Assembly: GCA_051881455.1 (NCBI GenBank)
Contig: JBJEPX010000004.1
Coordinates: forward strand, 14,736 to 78,735
Length of the DNA: 64,000 bases
DNA from: Fimenecus sp051881455
GTDB lineage: Bacteria > Bacillota > Clostridia > Oscillospirales > Acutalibacteraceae
Direction: 5' to 3'
The notes beneath the pieces were generated by a model that made no database searches, had not been told where the DNA came from, and saw only the letters and a list, made by a program, of their open reading frames with translations. A program made the position numbers and the translations under genes. Shown in pieces: positions 26,234 to 33,045 of this stretch (position 1 is its first letter; each line of letters opens with the position of its first letter).

Positions 26234-26278
26234 CTTAAAAAAACAAAACCCCGCGAGGACTTAATATCCCGCGGAGTT
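26234..26278 (-). terminator. Terminator of the GH51 gene
   Basis: On the minus strand AACTCCGCG and CGCGGGGTT (26278-26270 and 26255-26247) pair with one G-T, followed by TTTTGTTTTTTT. Confidence 0.8.
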
Positions 26279-26294
26279 CTTTGTATCTTTAAAA

Positions 26295-28553
26295 TTATTT
26301 ATTTTTTCGCTTTCTCTTATGATAATTCATATATTTTAATGCGAAAACCGTTGCGGCAGTGCAAGCAACAATAAGCCCTAAAACGCACGGAACCGCAACC
26401 TCAATTACGGGATGAATATACGGCATTATAATGCCGAAATCGGGAAGAGTGTAAAGCCCGGAGCCGTCATTGTCACCGTAAGGAATTCGTATAACGCTTG
26501 CGGAAAGTCCGCCCATCTCATATTTTACGGAATTATTTTTAATGCTTAAAGCTTTTTGAGCAGGCGCTACCTTCATTCTCTCGCCCGCCTCGTTGCAGGC
26601 GGCCTTAAAGGTTTCGGACATATACTGAACAGTAGGATTTTTGGCATTTTCAAAGCCTTCAAGATTTATATCTACCGTATGATTTTTGCCCGAGCTGTTT
26701 ACAAGCTTAACATATATAACCTCTTCGTCCTTATCCACGGTTACGGAGCTGTAAATACCCTCCTCGGTTTTATCAAAATCCGTTATAACGTAATGAGTAC
26801 CGTAATTGTTTGCAAAAAGCATCTGTACAAAGTAATCAGGAGTATATACCACCTGCCGCGAATCAAACCAAATAAGATTAACATCCCAACACTGGGCATT
26901 AACCTTTGCAAAGGTTGGAGCATATGAAATCATCTTTACCACATCGCCGTTGCGCTCAATGCCTGTAAGATAAGCCGCGCTTTCAACAGCCGCCCAAATA
27001 TTGTTTTTTGTCATAAGCGTACCCACGCCGTCGCTCTTGGGTGCAAATTCGCCTACAAAAACCTTGGCTCCGCTGCGCTCATAGCTATCGTAACGGTGCG
27101 TATTCTTAAATAGATAACTGCCGATTGTGTAATAATGCTCGTCAACAATTGTATCACGGTATTTACTGTTTGCCGTTATCCAAGCGTTGTTGAAATCCTC
27201 GCCTTCAAGCCACGCTCCCGATGTTGTTACAACGGTAATATCGGGATATTTTTCTTTAACCTCATTATAAAGCGCGTCAAAATTACGCCAATATACCTCG
27301 CCCCAGTTTTCATTGCCGAGAGCAATATACTTCATATTAAAGGGCTCCGGGTGACCGTTTTCCGCTCTTTTTGTTCCCCACTCTGTGGAAGCATCTCCGT
27401 TGGCATACTCGATAAGGTCAAGTATATCCTTTACATACTGCTCCCATTCCGCTGTTCCGGGAGTGAGGGCAATAGTTTTTAAGTATTCCTGCCAATCGGT
27501 TTCGGTAACAGCACCGTTTTTATACTTCTCCCACATTCCGCCGTATCCGTTGCGTCCCTGACAGGTAAGCCCCACATTGAGAACAGGTATTGGCTCTGCA
27601 CCCAAATCGTCGCAAAGAGTAAAGTACTCGTGATAACCCATTGAGTTTGTATTTATATATCTTCTGCCGTTGTTGTCATCACGCCACAGGTTATAAGTCT
27701 GCTCTCTTTCTTCAAGAGGACCGATTGTATTTTTCCAACTGTAAAGGTTTTCCAAAGATTCGCCCTCGGCAAGACAGCCGCCGGGGAAACGGATAAACGC
27801 GGGGGAAAGCTGTTTTAACGCTTCGTACAAATCCGAACGCAAACTTACATATTTCCACTGCTCCGAGTCATAACCATAGCTGCTTACAGGCACGAGAGAG
27901 ACAAAATCCATAAAAAAGGTTCCGCTGCCCTCCGCGGCAAGAAGAAACGCGCCGTCCGCCGTTGTGTCCGCCGTGAGAACCAAATCAATTTTTGTCCATT
28001 CATTGCAATTCTCTATATCAAACCGATATTTCTGACTGTTTCCTCTCGCGTCAAGAGACGCGACGATTGCTCCGTCAAAATCAACATTTTTAAAATATGC
28101 CGAAAAGCTATATTCCTCGCCTCTTTTAAATCCCATATCGGGAGTAGATGCTTTTTTCTCATTGTAATTGTATGTTTTGTAATCGTAAAGTTCGGGATAA
28201 CCGATATTCTGAATTGTTGCGTTGCCGTTAACGGAAACGGAAAGATACTGCCCGTTTTTACTGTTAATCCCGCCATCCTCGGAAACAAAATAATTTTCCG
28301 CATCAATATTCCAAGCGTAAAGGCTGTCAAAGGGATACTCAAAGGAATTGTTGTTTATAAGATTTGACACAAGTCCGCCGTCACAGGCGTAGCTTATGTC
28401 CTCAATAAACAGTCCGTAAAGGCTGTCGCTTATTTCATAGGCAATATTATCTGAGGAGACATTAAGCGCCGTGCCGGTCTTTCCCGAGGATACTGCCCCC
28501 GTAAAAGAAAAAGCTATAACCGACGCCAGTAATAATGCAATTATTTTTTTCAT
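26295..28553 (-). CDS. Exported, membrane-anchored GH51 alpha-L-arabinofuranosidase-like enzyme
   Basis: About 752 residues from the ATG at 28553 (AAGGAG 9 nt upstream). An N-terminal signal peptide (KKIIALLLASVIAFSFTG) is followed by the start of the GH51 barrel, an inserted carbohydrate-binding-like beta domain (about 75-225), and the main catalytic barrel. The acid/base glutamate is in GNENWG (E415) and the nucleophile in VFVGEFA (E502). A C-terminal helix (VAVPCVLGLIVACTAATVF) and a basic tail would anchor it in the membrane with the enzyme outside. GH51 members release arabinose or act on xylan-type glucans. It is the one clearly exported glycosidase of the window. Confidence 0.85.
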   Translation of the reverse strand: MKKIIALLLASVIAFSFTGAVSSGKTGTALNVSSDNIAYEISDSLYGLFIEDISYACDGGLVSNLINNNSFEYPFDSLYAWNIDAENYFVSEDGGINSKNGQYLSVSVNGNATIQNIGYPELYDYKTYNYNEKKASTPDMGFKRGEEYSFSAYFKNVDFDGAIVASLDARGNSQKYRFDIENCNEWTKIDLVLTADTTADGAFLLAAEGSGTFFMDFVSLVPVSSYGYDSEQWKYVSLRSDLYEALKQLSPAFIRFPGGCLAEGESLENLYSWKNTIGPLEEREQTYNLWRDDNNGRRYINTNSMGYHEYFTLCDDLGAEPIPVLNVGLTCQGRNGYGGMWEKYKNGAVTETDWQEYLKTIALTPGTAEWEQYVKDILDLIEYANGDASTEWGTKRAENGHPEPFNMKYIALGNENWGEVYWRNFDALYNEVKEKYPDITVVTTSGAWLEGEDFNNAWITANSKYRDTIVDEHYYTIGSYLFKNTHRYDSYERSGAKVFVGEFAPKSDGVGTLMTKNNIWAAVESAAYLTGIERNGDVVKMISYAPTFAKVNAQCWDVNLIWFDSRQVVYTPDYFVQMLFANNYGTHYVITDFDKTEEGIYSSVTVDKDEEVIYVKLVNSSGKNHTVDINLEGFENAKNPTVQYMSETFKAACNEAGERMKVAPAQKALSIKNNSVKYEMGGLSASVIRIPYGDNDGSGLYTLPDFGIIMPYIHPVIEVAVPCVLGLIVACTAATVFALKYMNYHKRKRKNK

Positions 28554-28648
28554 TTTTACCGTCTCCTTACACAACAATATACATTTAATATTTTAACAAT
28601 AAAAACTTAATATGTCGAGTGTTTTTTTACAAATTTTGATATATTAGA

Positions 28649-28677
28649 TTGATTTTTTTATGAATTAAATATATAAT
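28649..28677 (+). promoter_or_regulatory. Promoter of the first GH38 gene
   Basis: TTGATT (28649-28654), 17 nt, TATAAT (28672-28677) on the plus strand, 43 nt before the ATG, with a GAAAGGGA ribosome site. Confidence 0.6.
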
Positions 28678-28719
28678 TTTTGTGTATACCAAACTCTATT
28701 ACTATCGAAAGGGATTTTT

Positions 28720-31700
28720 ATGAAAAAGAAAACCGTATATACTGTTGCAACCGCGCATCTTGATACCGTTTGGAATTGGGATTTTGAAACAACGGTAAGG
28801 GAATACATTTTAAACACGCTTAAAGATAATTTCAAGCTGTTTGAAGCATATCCCGAATACAAATTCAATTTTGAAGGCTCCTACCGTTATGAGCTTATGC
28901 ATGAATACTACCCCGATTTGTGGGACAGAATGAAAGGTTACATAAAAAAGGGGCGCTGGAATGTTTGCGGAAGTGCATTTGAAAACGGTGATGTAAATGT
29001 CCCTTCCCCCGAGGCGCTTTTCAGAAATATTCTTTTGGGAAATCAGTATTTTGAAAAGAACTTCGGCGTGCGCTCCTGCGATATTTTTCTGCCCGACTGC
29101 TTCGGATTCGGCTATGCTCTGCCCTCAGTTATGCACCACGCAAATTTAAAGGGTTTTACCACGCAAAAGCTTACATGGGGCTCGGCGTACGGTGTGCCCT
29201 TTGATATAGGCAAGTGGTACGGTGTGGACGGCAATTTTGTTTACGCCAGCGTTAACCCCGGCGCATATGTAAATTCCCTTGACAAGGTAAGAGATAATAA
29301 ATTCGTAACCGACAAACTTTGCGAAAACGAAAAATACGGTTTGGATATGACCTATGCTTTCCACGGAACGGGCGACCGCGGCGGTGCTCCTGCGGAAAAC
29401 TCGGTTAAAACCGTTTGCAATGAAATAAGGAAGAACTCCGAAAGCGATATAAAGGTAATTTCGGCGGCGGCTGACCAAATATACCGTGATATTGACGCTC
29501 TGCCCGAAGAAGCACGCCAAAAACTCCCTGTCTGGAACAACGAGCTTGTTATGCAGAACCACGCAGTAGGAGGATACACTTCCCGTGCAATCGGTAAGCG
29601 CTGGAACAGGCGTAATGAAGAAATTGCAGATATGGCTGAAAGAGCCTGCTCTGCCGCCCTTGTACTGAACGGCAGAAAATATCCGCATGACACACTCACA
29701 AGAGCGTGGAAGAGAGTTATTGCCCATCAGTTCCACGACGATTTACCCGGCACCTCGGTACAGCGTGCTTATCGCCGTTCCTGGAACGATTACGCCATGT
29801 CCCTCAATCAGTTCACAAACGAATACTCGGCGGCGGTGGGAAGCGTTGCTTCACGCCTTGACACCTCCTTTGCAAAGGGAATTGCCGTTGTAGTGAACAA
29901 TCCCATGGAATACGAGCGCACAGGTGTGGTTTCGGTAAAAATCCCATCCCGCCTGAGAAGTGCAAATATGACTGCCTTTGATGCAAACGGCAAAGAGTGT
30001 CCCACGCAGATTTCAGAGGTTAAAAGCGATTACACAACTGTTCTTGTTTATGTAACCGTTCCTGCTATGGGATATAAAGTGCTTGATATAAGAGGTGTAA
30101 AACCCCGCCTTTCCTCCCCATTAAAAGCGTCGGTTGAAACACTTGAAAACGAAAAATACACTGTTCGCTTTAACAGCAACGGTGATATTTGCTCGGTTTT
30201 TGACAAAGAAATCGGCAAAGAGATACTCAAAAAGCCTGTAATTACGGGAATATTTGACTACACGGGAAGTCTTCCCTGGCCTGCGTGGGAGATGAATTAC
30301 AAGGAGCTTAACCGCGAACCTCAGCACAAGGCGAAAATAAAATCAATAGATATTATTGAAAACGGTGTCTGCCGTGCCGCGCTGAAAATCGTAAAAACTT
30401 ACCGTGACAGCACCTTTACCTCTGTTGTGGCTTTGAGCCGCGGCGGAAAGTATGTTGAGGTTTATACAGAAACAGAGTGGCGCAGTCTTTGCTCTGCATG
30501 CAAGGAGATTTTCAGCTTTACTGCCGAAAATCACAACGCCACATACGATTTGGGACTTGGCGCTATAAAAAGAGGCAATATGACGGAGAAGCTCTTTGAG
30601 GTGCCCGCACAAAAATGGGCGGATATTACAGATAACAGTCAGGAATTCGGAGTTTCCGTAATCAGCGAATGTAAATACGGCTGGGATAAATTTGACAACA
30701 ACACCCTACGCCTTACCCTTTTGCACACGCCTATCAGGGACTTCCGCAAGGACAGTATGCAGTCTAAAATGGATTTGGGGCTTAACCGCTACTCCTATGC
30801 AATTTATTCTCACAAGGGAGCGGTAGGTCACGGCACGCAATGTGCCGCCAGAGAATTTATTATGCCAATGGCTTCCTTTATCTGCTCCAAGCACGGCGGC
30901 GATTTGGGAAATGAGTTTTCTTTCGGCGGAATTTCAGGCAACGCAATTATAAGAGCCATAAAAAAGGCTGAAAACAGCGATGAAATTATCGTCCGTATCG
31001 GCGAAAGTGAGAAAAAGGAGCAGAAGGGCGTAATCCTTTCTTTCTGCCGTGAAATTGAAAGTGCAAGAGAGGTTTTCGCCTCTGAGGATCATATATGCAA
31101 CGCCGCGGTAACCGACGGTAAGCTGATTTTTGATTTAAAGCCTTATGAAATACGCTCCTTTGCTTTAAAGTTTAAGGGCGATAAGCATGTGGAGCCCGAT
31201 TGCCTTGACGTAAGCTTTACGGGCAATATTACGGCATTTTCAAATAACGGCAACCCTCTCGGTACTTTACCTGTTATAAACAAAACCATTCCTGCCGAAA
31301 TTACCCCGAAAGAAATATATGTTGACGGTGTTAATTTCACCCTCCCCGAAAACGGCAAGGCGTTGCTTTGCGGCGGTCAAACTCTTATTTTACCCAACGG
31401 CACAAAAAGAGTTCATCTGCTTGCAGCCTCTCTGAACGGCGACAAGACTGTTAAAATCGGCCGCGGTGCCGTAACGGTAAACGATATCCGTGAATACTAC
31501 GGCGGCTGGGATATTTTCGGGTTAAATGAAAAGGCACACATTAAAAACGGTAAGCTGGGCTTTGAATTTACCCACTCCCATACCGACAAGGGCGACGCCC
31601 AATGTGAACAGCTCTTTTTCTGGAAAATCACCGTAAATACAGACGGAGAGAACACACTCTCCCTGCCTGTTGACCGTGATATTCTCGTTCTTGCCGCTAC

Positions 31701-31830
31701 TGCTGACGGTGAAGAAAGCATCTGCCGCCTTGCAACGGAGCTTTATGACAAGGTGCCCGACAGAGATGTTAATTTCAAAATAAAGCAGGGCAATAAACTC
31801 CGTTCCGTATTCAAGCGAATTGGCATATAA
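28720..31830 (+). CDS. Glycoside hydrolase family 38 alpha-mannosidase
   Basis: A 1036-residue enzyme. The GH38 catalytic domain starts at once: ATAHLDTVWNW (H13 and D15 bind the metal), ENGDVNVPSPE and the nucleophile in FLPDCFGFG (D126). The middle helical domain contains IAHQFHDDLPGTS, with its metal-binding histidine, and the C-terminal half is the beta-sandwich region. No signal peptide, so cytoplasmic. Probably trims alpha-linked mannose from imported N-glycan or mannan fragments. Followed by nagB 110 bp downstream, which has its own promoter; a second GH38 lies in the opposite direction beyond it. Confidence 0.9.
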   Translation: MKKKTVYTVATAHLDTVWNWDFETTVREYILNTLKDNFKLFEAYPEYKFNFEGSYRYELMHEYYPDLWDRMKGYIKKGRWNVCGSAFENGDVNVPSPEALFRNILLGNQYFEKNFGVRSCDIFLPDCFGFGYALPSVMHHANLKGFTTQKLTWGSAYGVPFDIGKWYGVDGNFVYASVNPGAYVNSLDKVRDNKFVTDKLCENEKYGLDMTYAFHGTGDRGGAPAENSVKTVCNEIRKNSESDIKVISAAADQIYRDIDALPEEARQKLPVWNNELVMQNHAVGGYTSRAIGKRWNRRNEEIADMAERACSAALVLNGRKYPHDTLTRAWKRVIAHQFHDDLPGTSVQRAYRRSWNDYAMSLNQFTNEYSAAVGSVASRLDTSFAKGIAVVVNNPMEYERTGVVSVKIPSRLRSANMTAFDANGKECPTQISEVKSDYTTVLVYVTVPAMGYKVLDIRGVKPRLSSPLKASVETLENEKYTVRFNSNGDICSVFDKEIGKEILKKPVITGIFDYTGSLPWPAWEMNYKELNREPQHKAKIKSIDIIENGVCRAALKIVKTYRDSTFTSVVALSRGGKYVEVYTETEWRSLCSACKEIFSFTAENHNATYDLGLGAIKRGNMTEKLFEVPAQKWADITDNSQEFGVSVISECKYGWDKFDNNTLRLTLLHTPIRDFRKDSMQSKMDLGLNRYSYAIYSHKGAVGHGTQCAAREFIMPMASFICSKHGGDLGNEFSFGGISGNAIIRAIKKAENSDEIIVRIGESEKKEQKGVILSFCREIESAREVFASEDHICNAAVTDGKLIFDLKPYEIRSFALKFKGDKHVEPDCLDVSFTGNITAFSNNGNPLGTLPVINKTIPAEITPKEIYVDGVNFTLPENGKALLCGGQTLILPNGTKRVHLLAASLNGDKTVKIGRGAVTVNDIREYYGGWDIFGLNEKAHIKNGKLGFEFTHSHTDKGDAQCEQLFFWKITVNTDGENTLSLPVDRDILVLAATADGEESICRLATELYDKVPDRDVNFKIKQGNKLRSVFKRIGI

Positions 31831-31879
31831 ACAGTTGAAAAAAATGTTTGAAAAAAACAAATAATATTGCAATTAACTG

Positions 31880-31907
31880 TTGAAATATTTCTGCGATATG
31901 ATAAAAT
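31880..31907 (+). promoter_or_regulatory. Promoter of nagB
   Basis: TTGAAA (31880-31885), 16 nt, TAAAAT (31902-31907), 33 nt before the ATG. Confidence 0.55.
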
Positions 31908-31940
31908 ACTCTGTGAAAAAACTAAAAGAGGTACAAAAAT

Positions 31941-32660
31941 ATGAACATTCACATTCTGGAAAACGCAGAGCAGATTGCGGCGGCAGTGGGCGGTATGATT
32001 ATTGACGCTGTAAACAGAAAGCCTGATATTACGCTGGGCTTTGCAACGGGCGCTTCTCCCGTTCCCACCTATAACTATTTAAGAAAAGCATATGACGAAG
32101 GTAAGGTGAGTTTTAAAAACATAACAACCTTTAACCTTGACGAATACTGCGATTTGCCTAAATCCGACAAAAACAGTTATTACAGCTTTATGCACGAAAA
32201 TCTTTTCAACCATATTGATGTAAACGAGGACAATGTTAATTTCTTAAACGGCAACGCAAGTGACGCAGAGGCGGAATGTGAGCGTTATGACAACCTCATA
32301 AACGAAAAAAGAATTGATATTCAGCTTTTAGGCGTTGGAAGAAACGGTCACATAGGCTTTAACGAGCCTGCGAACAAATTTACAAAGGGCTCCTTTAAGG
32401 TTCGTCTTACCCAAAGCACAATTGACGCCAACTCAATCTATTTTGACGAAAACCCCATGCCTCACTATGCACTGACAATGGGCACTGTTTCAATTATGAA
32501 ATCAAGGCAGATAATAATGATTGCAACAGGCAAATCAAAGCAGGACGCCATTTACGGTATGGTACACGGCGATATTACCCCCGCCTGCCCTGCGTCGGTT
32601 TTACAGCTTCACCCCGATGTACATATTTTCCTTGATAAGGAAGCGGCGGAAAGACTGTAA
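31941..32660 (+). CDS. nagB: Glucosamine-6-phosphate deaminase
   Basis: A 239-residue enzyme converting glucosamine-6-phosphate to fructose-6-phosphate and ammonia. LGFATGASPVPTY forms the phosphate loop, FNLDEYCDLP holds the catalytic aspartate, and LLGVGRNGHIGFNEP is the signature with the ring-opening histidine. Its length matches the shorter Gram-positive NagB enzymes without the allosteric C-terminal extension of E. coli. Together with the nan genes at 47-51 kb it completes conversion of amino sugars to glycolysis; nagA is not in the window. Ends at the hairpin starting at 32666. Confidence 0.95.
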   Translation: MNIHILENAEQIAAAVGGMIIDAVNRKPDITLGFATGASPVPTYNYLRKAYDEGKVSFKNITTFNLDEYCDLPKSDKNSYYSFMHENLFNHIDVNEDNVNFLNGNASDAEAECERYDNLINEKRIDIQLLGVGRNGHIGFNEPANKFTKGSFKVRLTQSTIDANSIYFDENPMPHYALTMGTVSIMKSRQIIMIATGKSKQDAIYGMVHGDITPACPASVLQLHPDVHIFLDKEAAERL

Positions 32661-32665
32661 ATTAT

Positions 32666-32696
32666 AAGACCGAACAGCGGAAAACTGCTCGGTCTT
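32666..32696 (+). terminator. nagB hairpin, left copy of a duplicated terminator
   Basis: AAGACCGA (32666-32673) pairs with TCGGTCTT (32689-32696), with an inner CAG/CTG pair. It lacks a T-run. It is nearly the same sequence as the hairpin at 33008-33039, which has the T-run. The two copies flank the small toxin-like island. Confidence 0.65.
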
Positions 32697-32722
32697 GACA
32701 AAATCAAATAATATGTTACAAT
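32695..32722 (+). promoter_or_regulatory. Promoter of the antisense RNA
   Basis: TTGACA (32695-32700), 16 nt, TACAAT (32717-32722). Predicted transcription starts near 32729. Confidence 0.6.
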
Positions 32723-32728
32723 ATAAGT

Positions 32729-32813
32729 GAAATAAGGCGGACCGATAGACGGTTAGCCTGAAAGTTTTAAGTAATAACCGCTAACTTTTCCAGGGTTGGG
32801 CGGTTATTTTTTT
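32729..32813 (+). ncRNA. Predicted antisense RNA of a type I toxin-antitoxin-like module
   Basis: An RNA of about 85 nt is predicted from the promoter at 32695-32722 to an intrinsic terminator, AATAACCGC (32773-32781) and GCGGTTATT (32800-32808) followed by seven T. Its 3' end overlaps the last codon and stop of the small hydrophobic ORF on the other strand, so the two transcripts converge. Its first 28 nt (32731-32758) closely resemble the predicted start of the toxin mRNA. Expression is inferred, not shown. Confidence 0.55.
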
Positions 32814-32959
32814 ATGCTTAATATGTAACCTGTGGCTACAACGAGAATAATCACAACGAATGTCAAATATTCCATCAGCATCACCCCCTTATATCAAGAG
32901 GGCAAATGCCCTCTGATAAATCAAAGGGCTAACCGCCTACCGTTTAGGCTCACCTTATT
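32731..32959. repeat. Inverted repeat bounding the toxin-like module
   Basis: The left arm at 32731-32758 begins AATAAGGCGGACC and ends CGGTTAGCC. Its partner at 32959-32927, read on the minus strand, begins AATAAGGTGAGCC, has a short insertion, and ends CGGTTAGCC. Each arm lies at the predicted 5' end of one of the two convergent RNAs. Confidence 0.7.
32804..32881 (-). CDS. Very small hydrophobic peptide, candidate type I toxin
   Basis: The frame encodes 25 residues from the ATG at 32881, or 23 from the ATG at 32875. The second start is better placed, 8 nt after the strong ribosome site AAGGGGGTGAT. The peptide is one membrane-spanning segment (MEYLTFVVIILVV, ATGYILSIKK) with a basic C-terminus, as in Fst/TxpA/holin-like type I toxins. 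A leader of about 80 nt contains a hairpin GAGGGC-AAAT-GCCCTC. The TAA stop lies in the terminator stem of the antisense RNA. I do not recognise a specific family, and toxicity is inferred from the layout. Confidence 0.55.
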   Translation of the reverse strand: MLMEYLTFVVIILVVATGYILSIKK

Positions 32960-32968
32960 CCGATGGAT

Positions 32969-32997
32969 ATTCTAACATAATATGACATATTTTGCAA
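32969..32997 (-). promoter_or_regulatory. Promoter of the small hydrophobic ORF
   Basis: On the minus strand TTGCAA (32997-32992), 17 nt, TAGAAT (32974-32969). Transcription would begin near 32962, about 80 nt before the ORF. Confidence 0.55.
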
Positions 32998-33007
32998 GCC
33001 ATAATGA

Positions 33008-33045
33008 ACGACCGAACAGCGGAAATACTGTTCGGTCGTTTTTTA
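33008..33045 (+). terminator. Right copy of the duplicated terminator hairpin
   Basis: ACGACCGAACAG (33008-33019) and CTGTTCGGTCGT (33028-33039) pair perfectly and are followed by TTTTTT on the plus strand, the orientation of nagB. It is a near copy of the hairpin at 32666-32696. It also lies at the end of the convergent GH38 gene. Confidence 0.75.
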
